A stretch of 11,862 nucleotides of DNA from Bacteroidetes bacterium UBA2234 (lineage in GTDB: Bacteria; Bacteroidota; Bacteroidia; NS11-12g; UBA955), in NCBI GenBank assembly GCA_002347985.1, contig DDYM01000044.1, positions 12,107 through 23,968 on the forward strand. Reading direction: 5' to 3'. Positions 1-8,031 of the stretch are shown one piece after another. The notes beneath the pieces are model-generated. The model was given only the letters and a program-made list of their open reading frames with translations. It searched no databases and was not told where the DNA came from. The position numbers and the translations under genes were made by a program. Position 1 is the first letter of the stretch; each line of letters starts with the position of its first letter.

Positions 1-392
1 GTGGTTTGAACTCTAACGCCCATGTCATTGTAGAAGAATGAATCTTTTAGGTCGCCATTGACAGAAAACACGTTGTGTGCAAAATTCAAACCCAATGAAT
101 GCTTTGGCTTAATGCGGTATTCAAACTTAACAAAACTTATCGGAGTTTTTGACACCTGTGCATTGATCAATGTCGCATTCGGGTCTGTAGGCATTGCCTG
201 TTCTAAGGTTTTCAGACCCCAATACAGAAGATTTCCCTTTCCCAGTCCATATGCTACCGTTAAAAAATTTTGATTGGACGAAGTCACTTTTGCATTAGTT
301 GCGCCGTCACCTTGATTCGTGGATTGAGCATTCAGTGTCAAACCACCCAACGAACAGCACATCACAATAGAAAGAATCAGATAACGTTTCAT
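1..392 (-). CDS. Partial exported protein, probably outer-membrane beta-barrel (N-terminal 130 codons)
   Basis: An open frame begins with ATG at 392 and has no stop before the left edge, so only the N-terminal part is seen. The protein starts MKRYLILSIV, has a hydrophobic core of about residues 4-20 and ends its signal peptide near LNAQ (residues 20-23), the usual Bacteroidota Sec signal. The Cys pair at 12-13 lies inside the hydrophobic core and does not form a lipobox. The visible mature part is rich in Asn, Ser, Thr and aromatic residues, with alternating stretches such as FVKFEYRI and SLGLNFAHNVF, which suggests barrel strands. I do not recognise the family. The start lies only 4 bp after the stop of the upstream carboxyltransferase gene, so the two are almost certainly co-transcribed and perhaps translationally coupled. 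The gene is sure; the barrel assignment is an inference from composition. Confidence 0.75.
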   Translation of the reverse strand, partial: MKRYLILSIVMCCSLGGLTLNAQSTNQGDGATNAKVTSSNQNFLTVAYGLGKGNLLYWGLKTLEQAMPTDPNATLINAQVSKTPISFVKFEYRIKPKHSLGLNFAHNVFSVNGDLKDSFFYNDMGVRVQT

Positions 393-396
393 GAAT

Positions 397-1938
397 TTAT
401 AACGGAATATTACCGTGTTTCTTTTTAGGGTTGTTTTTCACTTTGTTTTGCAACATATCGAAGGATTGAATCAATCGAGTTCTAGTCTCTTCAGGCAAAA
501 TCACCTCATCAACAAAACCGCGTGCTGCCGCCCTGTAAGGATTGGCAAAAAGATCACCATATTCCTTTTCTTTTTCTTTCCATGCGCCTTCACGATCCGT
601 TGATGAATCTATTTCGCGCTTGAAAATAATCTCTGCAGCCCCTTTTGCACCCATAACAGCAATCTCCGCCGTGGGCCAAGCAAAATTCAAATCGGCACCG
701 ATATGCTTGCTGTTCATCACATCATAAGCGCCGCCGTAGGCTTTTCTGGTAATAACAGTAATTCTTGGTACCGTTGCCTCACTGAAGGCATATAACAATT
801 TGGCACCATTTGTAATGATGGCATTCCATTCTTGGTCCGTTCCAGGCAAGAATCCCGGTACATCTTCCAACACCAGCAATGGAATGTTAAACGCATCGCA
901 GAAACGAACAAAACGTGCCGCCTTCTGTGAACTGTGCACATCCAATACCCCGGCCAAAAACGCCGGCTGATTGGCTACAATTCCAATACTTTTGCCTGCC
1001 AACCTGGCAAATCCCACAACGATATTCTCCGCGTAAGATGCATGAACTTCAAAGAAAGAATCTGCATCCACAATCCCTTGAATCACCTCTTTCATATCGT
1101 AAGGCTGATTTGGATTCTCGGGAATAATATCAATCAAAACTTCCCTCGACTCATTTCCGCCATGATAGGGCAATGGCGTAGGTTTTTCTTCGCAATTTTG
1201 TGGTACGTAAGAAAGCAATTTGCGTAAATTCTGGATGCATACCACTTCATTGGCAGCCGTTATATGAGCCACACCACTTTTGGAACCATGAACCGAAGCA
1301 CCACCCAAATCCTCGCTACTTACATCTTCATTGGTCACTGTTTTAACCACATTGGGTCCAGTCACGAACATGTAACTGCTGTTTTCCACCATGAAAATAA
1401 AATCGGTCAACGCCGGAGAATAAACCGCGCCACCCGCACAAGGACCCATTATGGCAGATAGCTGAGGAATCACACCGCTGCTTTGAACATTACGATAAAA
1501 AATATCTGCATAACCACCCAACGAAACAACTCCCTCTTGAATACGCGCCCCACCCGAGTCGTTCAACCCAATGATAGGTGCGCCATTGGCCAAAGCCATA
1601 TCCATGATTTTACAAATTTTCTCCGCATGGGTCTCACTCAACGAACCACCAAAAACCGTAAAATCTTGCGAGAACACATAAGTGGTTCTGCCATTTACTT
1701 TTCCGTATCCCGTTACAACTCCATCGCCTAAAAATTGCTGCTTCTCCATACCGAAGTCGGTACTTCTGTGTGTTACAAATGCTCCCACCTCACAAAACGT
1801 CCCTTCGTCCATGAGCAAAGCAATCCGCTCACGAGCCGTCAATTTGCCTTTTTTGTGTTGAGCATCTATCCGAGTTTGTCCACCACCCAATGATGCTTCC
1901 TCGCGTTTTTGAATTAATATTTGTCTACGAGAATCCAT
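397..1938 (-). CDS. pccB: Acyl-CoA carboxylase carboxyltransferase (beta) subunit, probably propionyl-CoA carboxylase
   Basis: This 513-residue cytoplasmic protein belongs to the biotin-dependent carboxyltransferase family. It moves the carboxyl group from carboxybiotin to an acyl-CoA, here probably propionyl-CoA to give methylmalonyl-CoA. Length is normal for a full PccB with two crotonase-fold lobes. The N-lobe has the acyl-CoA side motifs [13 protein letters not shown] (123-136) and [12 protein letters not shown] (165-176). The C-lobe has [12 protein letters not shown] (359-370) and [21 protein letters not shown] (398-418). The Gly-Gly pairs at 169-170 and 402-403 are placed where the family forms oxyanion holes. 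Asp406, in GGAYDVM, sits at the position that in actinobacterial PccB favours propionyl-CoA, where acetyl-CoA enzymes have a hydrophobic residue. No biotin carboxylase or biotin carrier gene is in view, so a partner must lie elsewhere. The gene follows porV by 53 bp. A methylmalonyl-CoA decarboxylase alpha subunit is the main alternative. Confidence 0.93.
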   Translation of the reverse strand: MDSRRQILIQKREEASLGGGQTRIDAQHKKGKLTARERIALLMDEGTFCEVGAFVTHRSTDFGMEKQQFLGDGVVTGYGKVNGRTTYVFSQDFTVFGGSLSETHAEKICKIMDMALANGAPIIGLNDSGGARIQEGVVSLGGYADIFYRNVQSSGVIPQLSAIMGPCAGGAVYSPALTDFIFMVENSSYMFVTGPNVVKTVTNEDVSSEDLGGASVHGSKSGVAHITAANEVVCIQNLRKLLSYVPQNCEEKPTPLPYHGGNESREVLIDIIPENPNQPYDMKEVIQGIVDADSFFEVHASYAENIVVGFARLAGKSIGIVANQPAFLAGVLDVHSSQKAARFVRFCDAFNIPLLVLEDVPGFLPGTDQEWNAIITNGAKLLYAFSEATVPRITVITRKAYGGAYDVMNSKHIGADLNFAWPTAEIAVMGAKGAAEIIFKREIDSSTDREGAWKEKEKEYGDLFANPYRAAARGFVDEVILPEETRTRLIQSFDMLQNKVKNNPKKKHGNIPL

Positions 1939-1954
1939 AAATTTCAGAATTAGT

Positions 1955-1975
1955 CCACCCTAAAAATTCGGGCGG
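1955..1975 (-). other. Possible RNA hairpin between porV and pccB
   Basis: Read on the minus strand, CCGCCC and GGGTGG can pair as six base pairs (one G-U) around a nine-base loop GAATTTTTA, in the 53-bp gap after porV. There is no T-tract after it, so it is not a standard terminator. It could be a processing or pausing element within the porUV-pccB transcript, or chance. Confidence 0.25.
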
Positions 1976-1991
1976 TTTGATCACAATTAAA

Positions 1992-3206
1992 TTATTCCTT
2001 TGGCGAATCTTTCAAAGATGCCAAATCAAACAGCAAAGAGAAACGCATTTGATTTTGCAATGGGTGACGACTAGCGAAAGGCACCAAATAAGCCGCATTC
2101 ACTGTGAAAGTTTGATATTTCAAACCGATTCCCATTGTTCCATATTGTCTTCCACCCTTTGTTTTTGCTTCGTAAAACACACCCCCACGAATCGTAAATT
2201 TATCATCATAAATGTACTCCGCTCCTCCACTCAACATATACTCATTCAACTCCTCTTTTAATCCTCCCGGTGCATCATAAAATGATTGAATCATCCCTTG
2301 AACAACGTTCACATCAGGATCGCTTCCTGTATACTGACGAACGCCATTGATCAATGAATCCTCACCAATGTAATTCACCAAGTAATGCGGACGCGTTGGA
2401 ACCAGCAATTTATTGATGTCAGCATAAACGTTTACCGTGTTGTAATTGTCAATTTTGTGACTATATCCAGCGCCCAGTTTTAAATTTGTAGGGATAAAAT
2501 CGCGCTTTTCCTTTGATGAATATGTCATCTTAGAACCAATATTCTGGATATTCAATCCGAATTGAATTTTGTCGTACCCGCCATTGTTCGACTTCACCTC
2601 TGTTTTATATAACAAGTTCACATCCCCCGCACCGCCGGTAGCTGCTTTGTAATCGATCCCGCTGAAAGCTCTATTACCGGTAAGGTTAGAATAGATAAAA
2701 CGCAAATTCACGCCCATAGAGAACTTTTTGGTAAACTGTGTAGCATATCCTCCATCCAAGGCAAATTCATTCGGTGTAAATTGACCCGTTGGATTGCCAT
2801 CGAAATCGGTAAATTGAATGTTACCCAAGGAAAAATACCTCAATGCCCCTGATACTGCACTGTTTGCACCCACTTTGCTGTAACCCGATAAATATGAGAA
2901 ACCTACATCACTCACCAAGTTTCTCAACCAAGGTGCGTACGACATTGAAAAACCCGTTTTGTTCTTTGCATTGATCAAATTGGCCATATTCCAACTTCCA
3001 CTGTTGGCATCGGGGTTGAACAAAGCCACTCCAACATCACCCATGGCCGCAGAACGACTGTCTGGCGTGATGGTAAGAAAAGGAACCATTGTGGTCACTG
3101 TATTTAGCTGACCTGCCAATTGTTTGGAACTTATTTGAGTATTTTGAGATTGCAATAATCCCAATGAAGAAATTGTAAAAAGCGCAATTGTTGCAGTTTT
3201 TTTCAT
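1992..3206 (-). CDS. porV: Type IX secretion system outer-membrane protein PorV (LptO)
   Basis: PorV is a FadL-like outer-membrane barrel. It collects T9SS cargo from the SprA translocon by the cargo C-terminal domain and delivers it to the PorU attachment complex. I place the start at ATG 3206, giving 404 residues. MKKTATIALF then opens directly into a signal peptide ending near LLQSQ (about 17-21). The frame extends 13 codons upstream to another ATG at 3245, but that would bury the signal peptide. The family hallmark is clear in the early mature region: VPFLTITPDSRSAAMGDVGVA at about residues 41-61, followed by PDANSGSWNMANL. The rest is barrel-like, with many strands of alternating residues. 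It lies 96 bp after porU on the same strand, the order known from Flavobacterium johnsoniae. That context plus the motif makes the call secure. Confidence 0.95.
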   Translation of the reverse strand: MKKTATIALFTISSLGLLQSQNTQISSKQLAGQLNTVTTMVPFLTITPDSRSAAMGDVGVALFNPDANSGSWNMANLINAKNKTGFSMSYAPWLRNLVSDVGFSYLSGYSKVGANSAVSGALRYFSLGNIQFTDFDGNPTGQFTPNEFALDGGYATQFTKKFSMGVNLRFIYSNLTGNRAFSGIDYKAATGGAGDVNLLYKTEVKSNNGGYDKIQFGLNIQNIGSKMTYSSKEKRDFIPTNLKLGAGYSHKIDNYNTVNVYADINKLLVPTRPHYLVNYIGEDSLINGVRQYTGSDPDVNVVQGMIQSFYDAPGGLKEELNEYMLSGGAEYIYDDKFTIRGGVFYEAKTKGGRQYGTMGIGLKYQTFTVNAAYLVPFASRHPLQNQMRFSLLFDLASLKDSPKE

Positions 3207-3218
3207 AATGCTTATCGG

Positions 3219-3226
3219 CAAAAATA
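3219..3226 (-). promoter_or_regulatory. Possible internal promoter -7 element for porV
   Basis: The minus strand reads TATTTTTG, a full match to the Bacteroidota -7 consensus TAnnTTTG, ending 12 bp before the chosen porV start. The -33 side is weak: TTA instead of TTG, 21 bp upstream. If used, it would give porV its own transcript with a leader of about 6 nt, in addition to read-through from porU. Confidence 0.35.
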
Positions 3227-3302
3227 TGTTATCGGTTTTGTGCATCCTAATGCTACGTTAAAGATATTTGTTTAAAACGAAAATTATCTTGAATCATTCT
3301 AT

Positions 3303-6300
3303 CTACAGTTTGATAAATTTTCCACCTACACTTTGCTTCAGACCATCCTCTGTAGTTAACACGATTTGATAAAAATAAATCCCACCCATTAACTGTTCAC
3401 CACTGTTTGACCTACCATCCCAAACCAATGCATCCACCTTGTTTTGAGCCGATTCAAACCACGCCTCACCTCTTCTCACCTCCCTGCCTGTAGCGTCGAA
3501 TATCATCCAGTTGGAAGTGATATTTTCACCCGGCAGCGTATGTCGTACAGAAACAGTGAAGGGTTGTGATCCTGCCGAACCCGAACTTTCACGTCCGTCA
3601 AATGGCACAGGAAACGAATTGGATTCCGTGATTTCAAATGTCCTCGGCGGGATGACCAAACATTTCACAGAACCCTTTCCACCGTTGTTATAAATATCCC
3701 ATGCCTTGCAAGTAAGAACATGTTTGCCGGGTTGTAATCCCGTTAATGGGAACCTAACGGTCCCGGTGGTGTAAGAGTTGACATCGTATGTAAAATAATC
3801 GTTCAATACAAATGAGCGTTGGTTCTCGGTTCCTTCGTCAATAACCAGCAATAGGTCACGACCAATACCGGCTCCCGTAGCGTTGATGCCATCTTTATCA
3901 TAAATGCGGGCCACAAAATCCACGTCGCGTGCAACCTTACCTCCGCTCACGAAGGTGGTATCCTGCATGAAAGATCGTACGATTGGACCATCAGAACCCG
4001 GGTTAACACCCACTTCACTTCCTCCTATAATAAATTGCCAAGACCCAGCAGCATCGGTTTCTCCATTGTGCGCATAAAATTTCGCCACACCAATGCCATA
4101 GTTATAGGAAATGTCCTTTGGAACTGAGAATACCAATTGGAATTTACCATTTGTCACAGTGACTTGGCCGTTAAACAAAACTCCCGACTGCTCTAGGAAC
4201 GGCACGGGCGATGCACTTTTATCGTTGTTTAGCGTAAACTTCTGTGAGGGCTTATCGAAAACCTTAACCCACATTGTACCATTGAATTTATTGAACTCAC
4301 CCACCAAACGCTCATTTACATGGCCTTTCAAGGTGATGATTGAAAAGGCTTTCACCGTATCACGAAATGCACTCAATGATTTCCCATTCACACTATCTAC
4401 CGCGATAATATGTTTTGGAAAGGCAATCGGCATACTTGCATCGCCGAGAAGTGCAAATTTGTTGTCCTCGCTGTTGTATGGCGGAGGTCGATTTTTCATC
4501 TTCTGAAACACCTCACCCAGTGTTGGTATAGGCTCATTGGGTCTTGGAAATCCATATTTCGTCCAGAAGTCGCTGTTGATTTGCGTATTTCCGCTCACAT
4601 AAACCAATCTCGTGGTACTCATCAATGCGATGGCCCCTCCCTTCGGGTTTAACAACGACAAAACACCCGCACTTTTACTTTTGGGATCGTCATACTGACT
4701 AAACTCACAAGTTGCGGTAAACATGATGGGCATTCGATAAGAATTTTCCCAACTGTTGATCATAGGAATATCTAAAATGGATTCTTGGGCCCATCCTTTG
4801 AGTCCGCCGTGACCTTGATAATTGAAAAATAGCACGCCATCTTTCATATTTCGATTGATGGCAGCACTCATGTCCGGGTAACTTTCGTTGTTTCCGGTTG
4901 TTGACTGCTTAAATGCGTCAGAATAGAGCTTATTAACGTTTAAATACGGATAAAATTGATTGATATATTGTGCATTTTTCTCACTCTCCTGCACAAATTC
5001 AGTTTCCCAACTTTCGTCGGCATCGTCACATCCAAAAGCAATATTCGCGCGCCATGGACCGAGTGCTTGGGGACTGCTGTAACGCTTCAATTTATCAACC
5101 ACACCCAAAGCTTCTTCTAGGGTATAGCAAGGAATTCTACCCACTGGTACCGTAAGTTTCGATTTGATTATTTCTGGATCGCCCTCAGCAGAATCCAAAT
5201 AGCCAAGGAAATCGTCCAAGCTAAAATTGGCATTGTTGTTCGAAGATTGATAAACAGGGATAAAATTGGTATTGTCGGTCACGCGATCTTGCATGTCGTA
5301 TGAGGCCGCGCCAAACAAAGTCACAAATCGCAGCTTAGTACCTTGACTTGCAGAATATTTGTATTGCCAACGCAAAAAGTTTCGAATCGCAACCAAATCC
5401 TGCATTCCGCCAGAAAATTCGTTGTATATCTCTTGTGGCGTGACAACAAGTGTTTTAAAATTGGTTGGAGCGGCTTCTCTAAATGATTTCAAAGCATTGG
5501 CTGCTTTGATAAAGTTGGGATGCGTGATGATCACAAATTCGTATGCCCCATTAAACGCAATATTTTGATTACCAATGGATTTGACAAATTTTGGCTTGAA
5601 GAAATCTGCGGCATTGGGATCAAAACAAACAAATGTATGATGGTCGATTTTGCCATTTAAAAGTACGGAGAATTTATTGCCAGTGTTAGGCAGTAAAACC
5701 AGATTGGCCGGCTCGATAGGACGAGAAACATTCCACATCTTACAATTGGAAATGCTACTTGTAAACTCATAGGCAACATTGCTTGGATCCGATGCCAATT
5801 GCGCATGTCTGATAAAAGTATTGGCCGTAGGTGTTAGAGTGATATTGGCAGAGGGCAGTTTGTCTGGCGATGACGAGGTAATTTCGTAAAAATCCAAGTA
5901 CCCATATGATTTCGTGTTTGGTCGATTCAATTTAAATTGGAGGCTTACAGCACCCCCGATCACAGGAATTTTGAAAAACTTCTCCGTGTATGTATAATTT
6001 TCATAACTCCCAAAAATTGCTCTCAAGTTGTATCTCAGCGATCTTCCATTGGCGTTGATCACCAAGGATCCCGTGTCATCCACCATTGTTGCAGCAAACG
6101 TAAATTTCACCCAAACAGAATCGATGTAAGATGGCACTTTGGTTACGAATGTTCGATTGAGTGTTTCGTTTCCAAATTTCTCACCAAACCAAGTTCTACC
6201 CATACCCGCAGGGTTCACAATATCTGAATCGTGTTTTAAGTAAATTTCATTGCCAGAGTATGTATTTGTAATGGCACCAACGAAACCGGGTTGATCCTGA

Positions 6301-6743
6301 ATTCTTTTGCCTTTGTTGGCCCCGCTACCAAGAATCATAGATGTATGCGAGGCATAGAAATTTGTAAAATTCTTATAATCTCCACCGGAGAACATCCAAT
6401 CGCTGCTGGCTTGACCATAAAACAAAATATAATCGGCGTCGTCCCATTTTCCGTCGGATTCACCTTCAATATAGATCGGAATTTCAGGACTTTGGGGCGA
6501 AGGTGCAGAAAAATTCATCTGACTGAGTTCGGCGCCTTGTATTCCAAACAATTGAAAGTTACGAGGATCGGTATTTTGCACATCCAATCCCATTTTTGAA
6601 AGATCAGATTTCGTAATTTTATGAATCCCAGAGTTGTCGATTTGAATCTGAACCCATTTCCCCGAAGCCAGAAAAGACTGGGCGTTGAGGCTGTAGGCCG
6701 ACAAAAAAAGACATAGCGATAATATTTTGAAAAGCGACTTCAC
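3303..6743 (-). CDS. porU: Type IX secretion system sortase PorU (gingipain-type C25 peptidase)
   Basis: PorU is the cell-surface enzyme that removes the C-terminal sorting domain of T9SS cargo and joins the cargo to surface lipopolysaccharide. It works with PorV, PorQ and PorZ where present. The 1146-residue protein has a signal peptide (MKSLFKILSLCLFLSAYSLN, then AQ). Next is an N-terminal beta-rich region to about residue 390. The C25 peptidase domain spans about 400-775, with the catalytic His645 in NYQGHGG and Cys679 in FTATCEFSQYDDP, and ends with NKFALLGDASM (761-771). After this come Ig-like beta domains. The last 40 residues (GGIYFYQIVL, then GGKFIKL) resemble a T9SS sorting-type domain. 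The start codon is GTG. An in-frame TAA lies 9 bp upstream and the next in-frame ATG is codon 51, so no ATG start can keep the signal peptide. Length is typical of the family. Confidence 0.96.
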   Translation of the reverse strand: MKSLFKILSLCLFLSAYSLNAQSFLASGKWVQIQIDNSGIHKITKSDLSKMGLDVQNTDPRNFQLFGIQGAELSQMNFSAPSPQSPEIPIYIEGESDGKWDDADYILFYGQASSDWMFSGGDYKNFTNFYASHTSMILGSGANKGKRIQDQPGFVGAITNTYSGNEIYLKHDSDIVNPAGMGRTWFGEKFGNETLNRTFVTKVPSYIDSVWVKFTFAATMVDDTGSLVINANGRSLRYNLRAIFGSYENYTYTEKFFKIPVIGGAVSLQFKLNRPNTKSYGYLDFYEITSSSPDKLPSANITLTPTANTFIRHAQLASDPSNVAYEFTSSISNCKMWNVSRPIEPANLVLLPNTGNKFSVLLNGKIDHHTFVCFDPNAADFFKPKFVKSIGNQNIAFNGAYEFVIITHPNFIKAANALKSFREAAPTNFKTLVVTPQEIYNEFSGGMQDLVAIRNFLRWQYKYSASQGTKLRFVTLFGAASYDMQDRVTDNTNFIPVYQSSNNNANFSLDDFLGYLDSAEGDPEIIKSKLTVPVGRIPCYTLEEALGVVDKLKRYSSPQALGPWRANIAFGCDDADESWETEFVQESEKNAQYINQFYPYLNVNKLYSDAFKQSTTGNNESYPDMSAAINRNMKDGVLFFNYQGHGGLKGWAQESILDIPMINSWENSYRMPIMFTATCEFSQYDDPKSKSAGVLSLLNPKGGAIALMSTTRLVYVSGNTQINSDFWTKYGFPRPNEPIPTLGEVFQKMKNRPPPYNSEDNKFALLGDASMPIAFPKHIIAVDSVNGKSLSAFRDTVKAFSIITLKGHVNERLVGEFNKFNGTMWVKVFDKPSQKFTLNNDKSASPVPFLEQSGVLFNGQVTVTNGKFQLVFSVPKDISYNYGIGVAKFYAHNGETDAAGSWQFIIGGSEVGVNPGSDGPIVRSFMQDTTFVSGGKVARDVDFVARIYDKDGINATGAGIGRDLLLVIDEGTENQRSFVLNDYFTYDVNSYTTGTVRFPLTGLQPGKHVLTCKAWDIYNNGGKGSVKCLVIPPRTFEITESNSFPVPFDGRESSGSAGSQPFTVSVRHTLPGENITSNWMIFDATGREVRRGEAWFESAQNKVDALVWDGRSNSGEQLMGGIYFYQIVLTTEDGLKQSVGGKFIKL

Positions 6744-6763
6744 AGAGGATTAACGTAAAAACT

Positions 6764-6798
6764 CAAATTTACATGAAATTTCTTTCGATTTTTTACAA
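6764..6798 (-). promoter_or_regulatory. Putative porU promoter
   Basis: The minus strand has TAAATTTG (6771-6764), matching TAnnTTTG, with TTG at 6798-6796. The spacer is 24 bp, one more than the usual 17-23. The predicted transcript would start near 6757 and give a leader of about 14 nt before the GTG start. It lies in the 156-bp divergent region shared with the porP-like gene. Confidence 0.45.
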
Positions 6799-6854
6799 TT
6801 TTCGATGAGCGCAGGGTTTGGTAGAAGTAAAGTTTTTGAGTTTTTTTAATAAAT

Positions 6855-6886
6855 TTGGCATCGAAACGTTTTTATTTGTAGTTTTG
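6855..6886 (+). promoter_or_regulatory. Putative porP/sprF-like gene promoter
   Basis: TTG at 6855-6857 and TAGTTTTG at 6879-6886 are 21 bp apart and match the Bacteroidota -33/-7 consensus. Another TAnnTTTG match (TAAATTTG, 6850-6857) overlaps the -33 site but lacks a well-spaced TTG. The -7 element ends 13 bp before the ATG, so the predicted leader is about 7 nt. Confidence 0.5.
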
Positions 6887-6899
6887 TTAATCGTACCAT

Positions 6900-7901
6900 A
6901 TGAAAAGAGTAATACGTACAATTAGTCTCGGTTTGTTTGGAGGGCTCGCTCTTCAGCTCCAGGCTCAGGATCCAGAACTCACTCAGTTCTATGCCGCTCC
7001 AGTATATACAAACCCAGCATTGGCGGGGTCTGCCGTATGTGCTTATGGCGCTGCAGGAAGGGTTTCATTGAACTACAGAAACCAATGGCCAAACCTACCC
7101 GGAACGTTTCGTTCTTTCTGTGCTTCATGGGATCAACACATCCCTAGCGTAGGCGGTGGTTTGGGTGCAATGGTTTTCCATGATATTGCAGGCTCAGGTT
7201 TGTTGACATCTACAACGGTAAGTGGCGTATATTCCTATTTGTTGCCATTGGACAGAGGTAGAATGTACATGCGTTTTGGATTGCAAGGATCTATCACCAA
7301 TAAATCTATCAATTTTGGTCGTTTGAAATTTGCGGATCAAATCAACCCTACTCAAGGATTTGTATTGCCAACAGGCGAACAGACTCCTTCGAGCAGTGTT
7401 ACTTATCCAAACTTCAATGCGGGATGGGTTATGTATACTTCAAAATTCTACATGGGTTTTGCTGCACACAACATCAACCAACCCAACTGGAGTTTTTACA
7501 AAAACCCTGATGAAATTTTACCCATGCGTTTGACAGCGCATGCAGGTGGAATCATCCCTATGACAAGAAGTCGTTTCGAAGAAAACAATTTCTCACCAAA
7601 CGTTTTGTTCATGAAGCAGCGTAATTTCACTCAGTTGAACTTGGGATTCTACGCAAACAAAGGACCTTTGGTAACGGGTTTATGGTTCCGTCAGACTTTT
7701 GGTGCATTCAAAAACTCAGATGCAATCATCATGTTGGTTGGTTTCAGAAAGAATCGTTTCAAATTTGGATATAGCTATGACTTTACAGTAAGTGACGGTA
7801 GAAGCGCCATTCCATCGAGTCATGAAGTGAGTGCAACAATCGACTGGTGTGTACCTCCAGGAAGAACACCATTCAAACCATTACACTGTCCAGAATTTTA
7901 A
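6900..7901 (+). CDS. PorP/SprF-family type IX secretion outer-membrane protein
   Basis: This 333-residue protein has a signal peptide (MKRVIRTISLGLFGGLALQL, cut near QAQ). It then shows the family's N-terminal signature QDPELTQFYAAPVYTNPALAG (22-42). The body is a predicted outer-membrane barrel with many Gly and aromatic residues, for example FKFGYSYDFTVSD near 288-300. The C-terminus HEVSATIDWCVP through CPEF, with its paired cysteines, is also typical. PorP in Porphyromonas works with the PorK-N trans-envelope machinery. SprF in Flavobacterium is needed to secrete the adhesin SprB. Bacteroidota genomes carry several paralogues, so sequence alone does not say which one this is and I leave the symbol empty. 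The gene lies upstream of gldJ and diverges from porU, which supports a core T9SS role more than pairing with a single adhesin. No adhesin gene is adjacent. Confidence 0.93.
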   Translation: MKRVIRTISLGLFGGLALQLQAQDPELTQFYAAPVYTNPALAGSAVCAYGAAGRVSLNYRNQWPNLPGTFRSFCASWDQHIPSVGGGLGAMVFHDIAGSGLLTSTTVSGVYSYLLPLDRGRMYMRFGLQGSITNKSINFGRLKFADQINPTQGFVLPTGEQTPSSSVTYPNFNAGWVMYTSKFYMGFAAHNINQPNWSFYKNPDEILPMRLTAHAGGIIPMTRSRFEENNFSPNVLFMKQRNFTQLNLGFYANKGPLVTGLWFRQTFGAFKNSDAIIMLVGFRKNRFKFGYSYDFTVSDGRSAIPSSHEVSATIDWCVPPGRTPFKPLHCPEF

Positions 7902-7933
7902 CAAAAGATACGTTTTCCACATATTCAAATCGA

Positions 7934-7959
7934 AAAAGCCCAATGTTAGATGGGCTTTT
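7934..7959 (+). terminator. Hairpin terminator or attenuator between the porP-like gene and gldJ
   Basis: AAAAGCCCA (7934-7942) and TGGGCTTTT (7951-7959) form a perfect 9-bp stem with an 8-nt loop, 32 bp after the porP-like stop. Only the four T residues in the stem act as a T-tract before CTG, so termination may be incomplete and some transcripts may reach gldJ. The A-run on the left side could also serve the other strand, but no leftward gene ends here. Confidence 0.65.
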
Positions 7960-7984
7960 CTGATGAGAATGTTGAAAAAAAATA

Positions 7985-7992
7985 TATATTTG
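7985..7992 (+). promoter_or_regulatory. Possible gldJ promoter -7 element
   Basis: TATATTTG matches TAnnTTTG and lies between the hairpin at 7934-7959 and the gldJ start. The -33 site is poor: CTG at 7960-7962, 22 bp upstream. It predicts a start near 7999 and a leader of about 33 nt. Its place just after a terminator supports separate transcription of gldJ. Confidence 0.4.
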
Positions 7993-8031
7993 CAAATAAT
8001 ACACAATATCTGTCGTTATTAATAACTAAGA

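Noticed and set aside
58..273. Plus-strand frame of 71 codons
   Set aside because: It is antisense to the partial exported-protein gene, which has a clear signal peptide and tight spacing to pccB.
4111..4506. Open frame of 131 codons on the plus strand, antisense to porU
   Set aside because: It lies within the C25 peptidase and following domains of porU and has no supporting signal.
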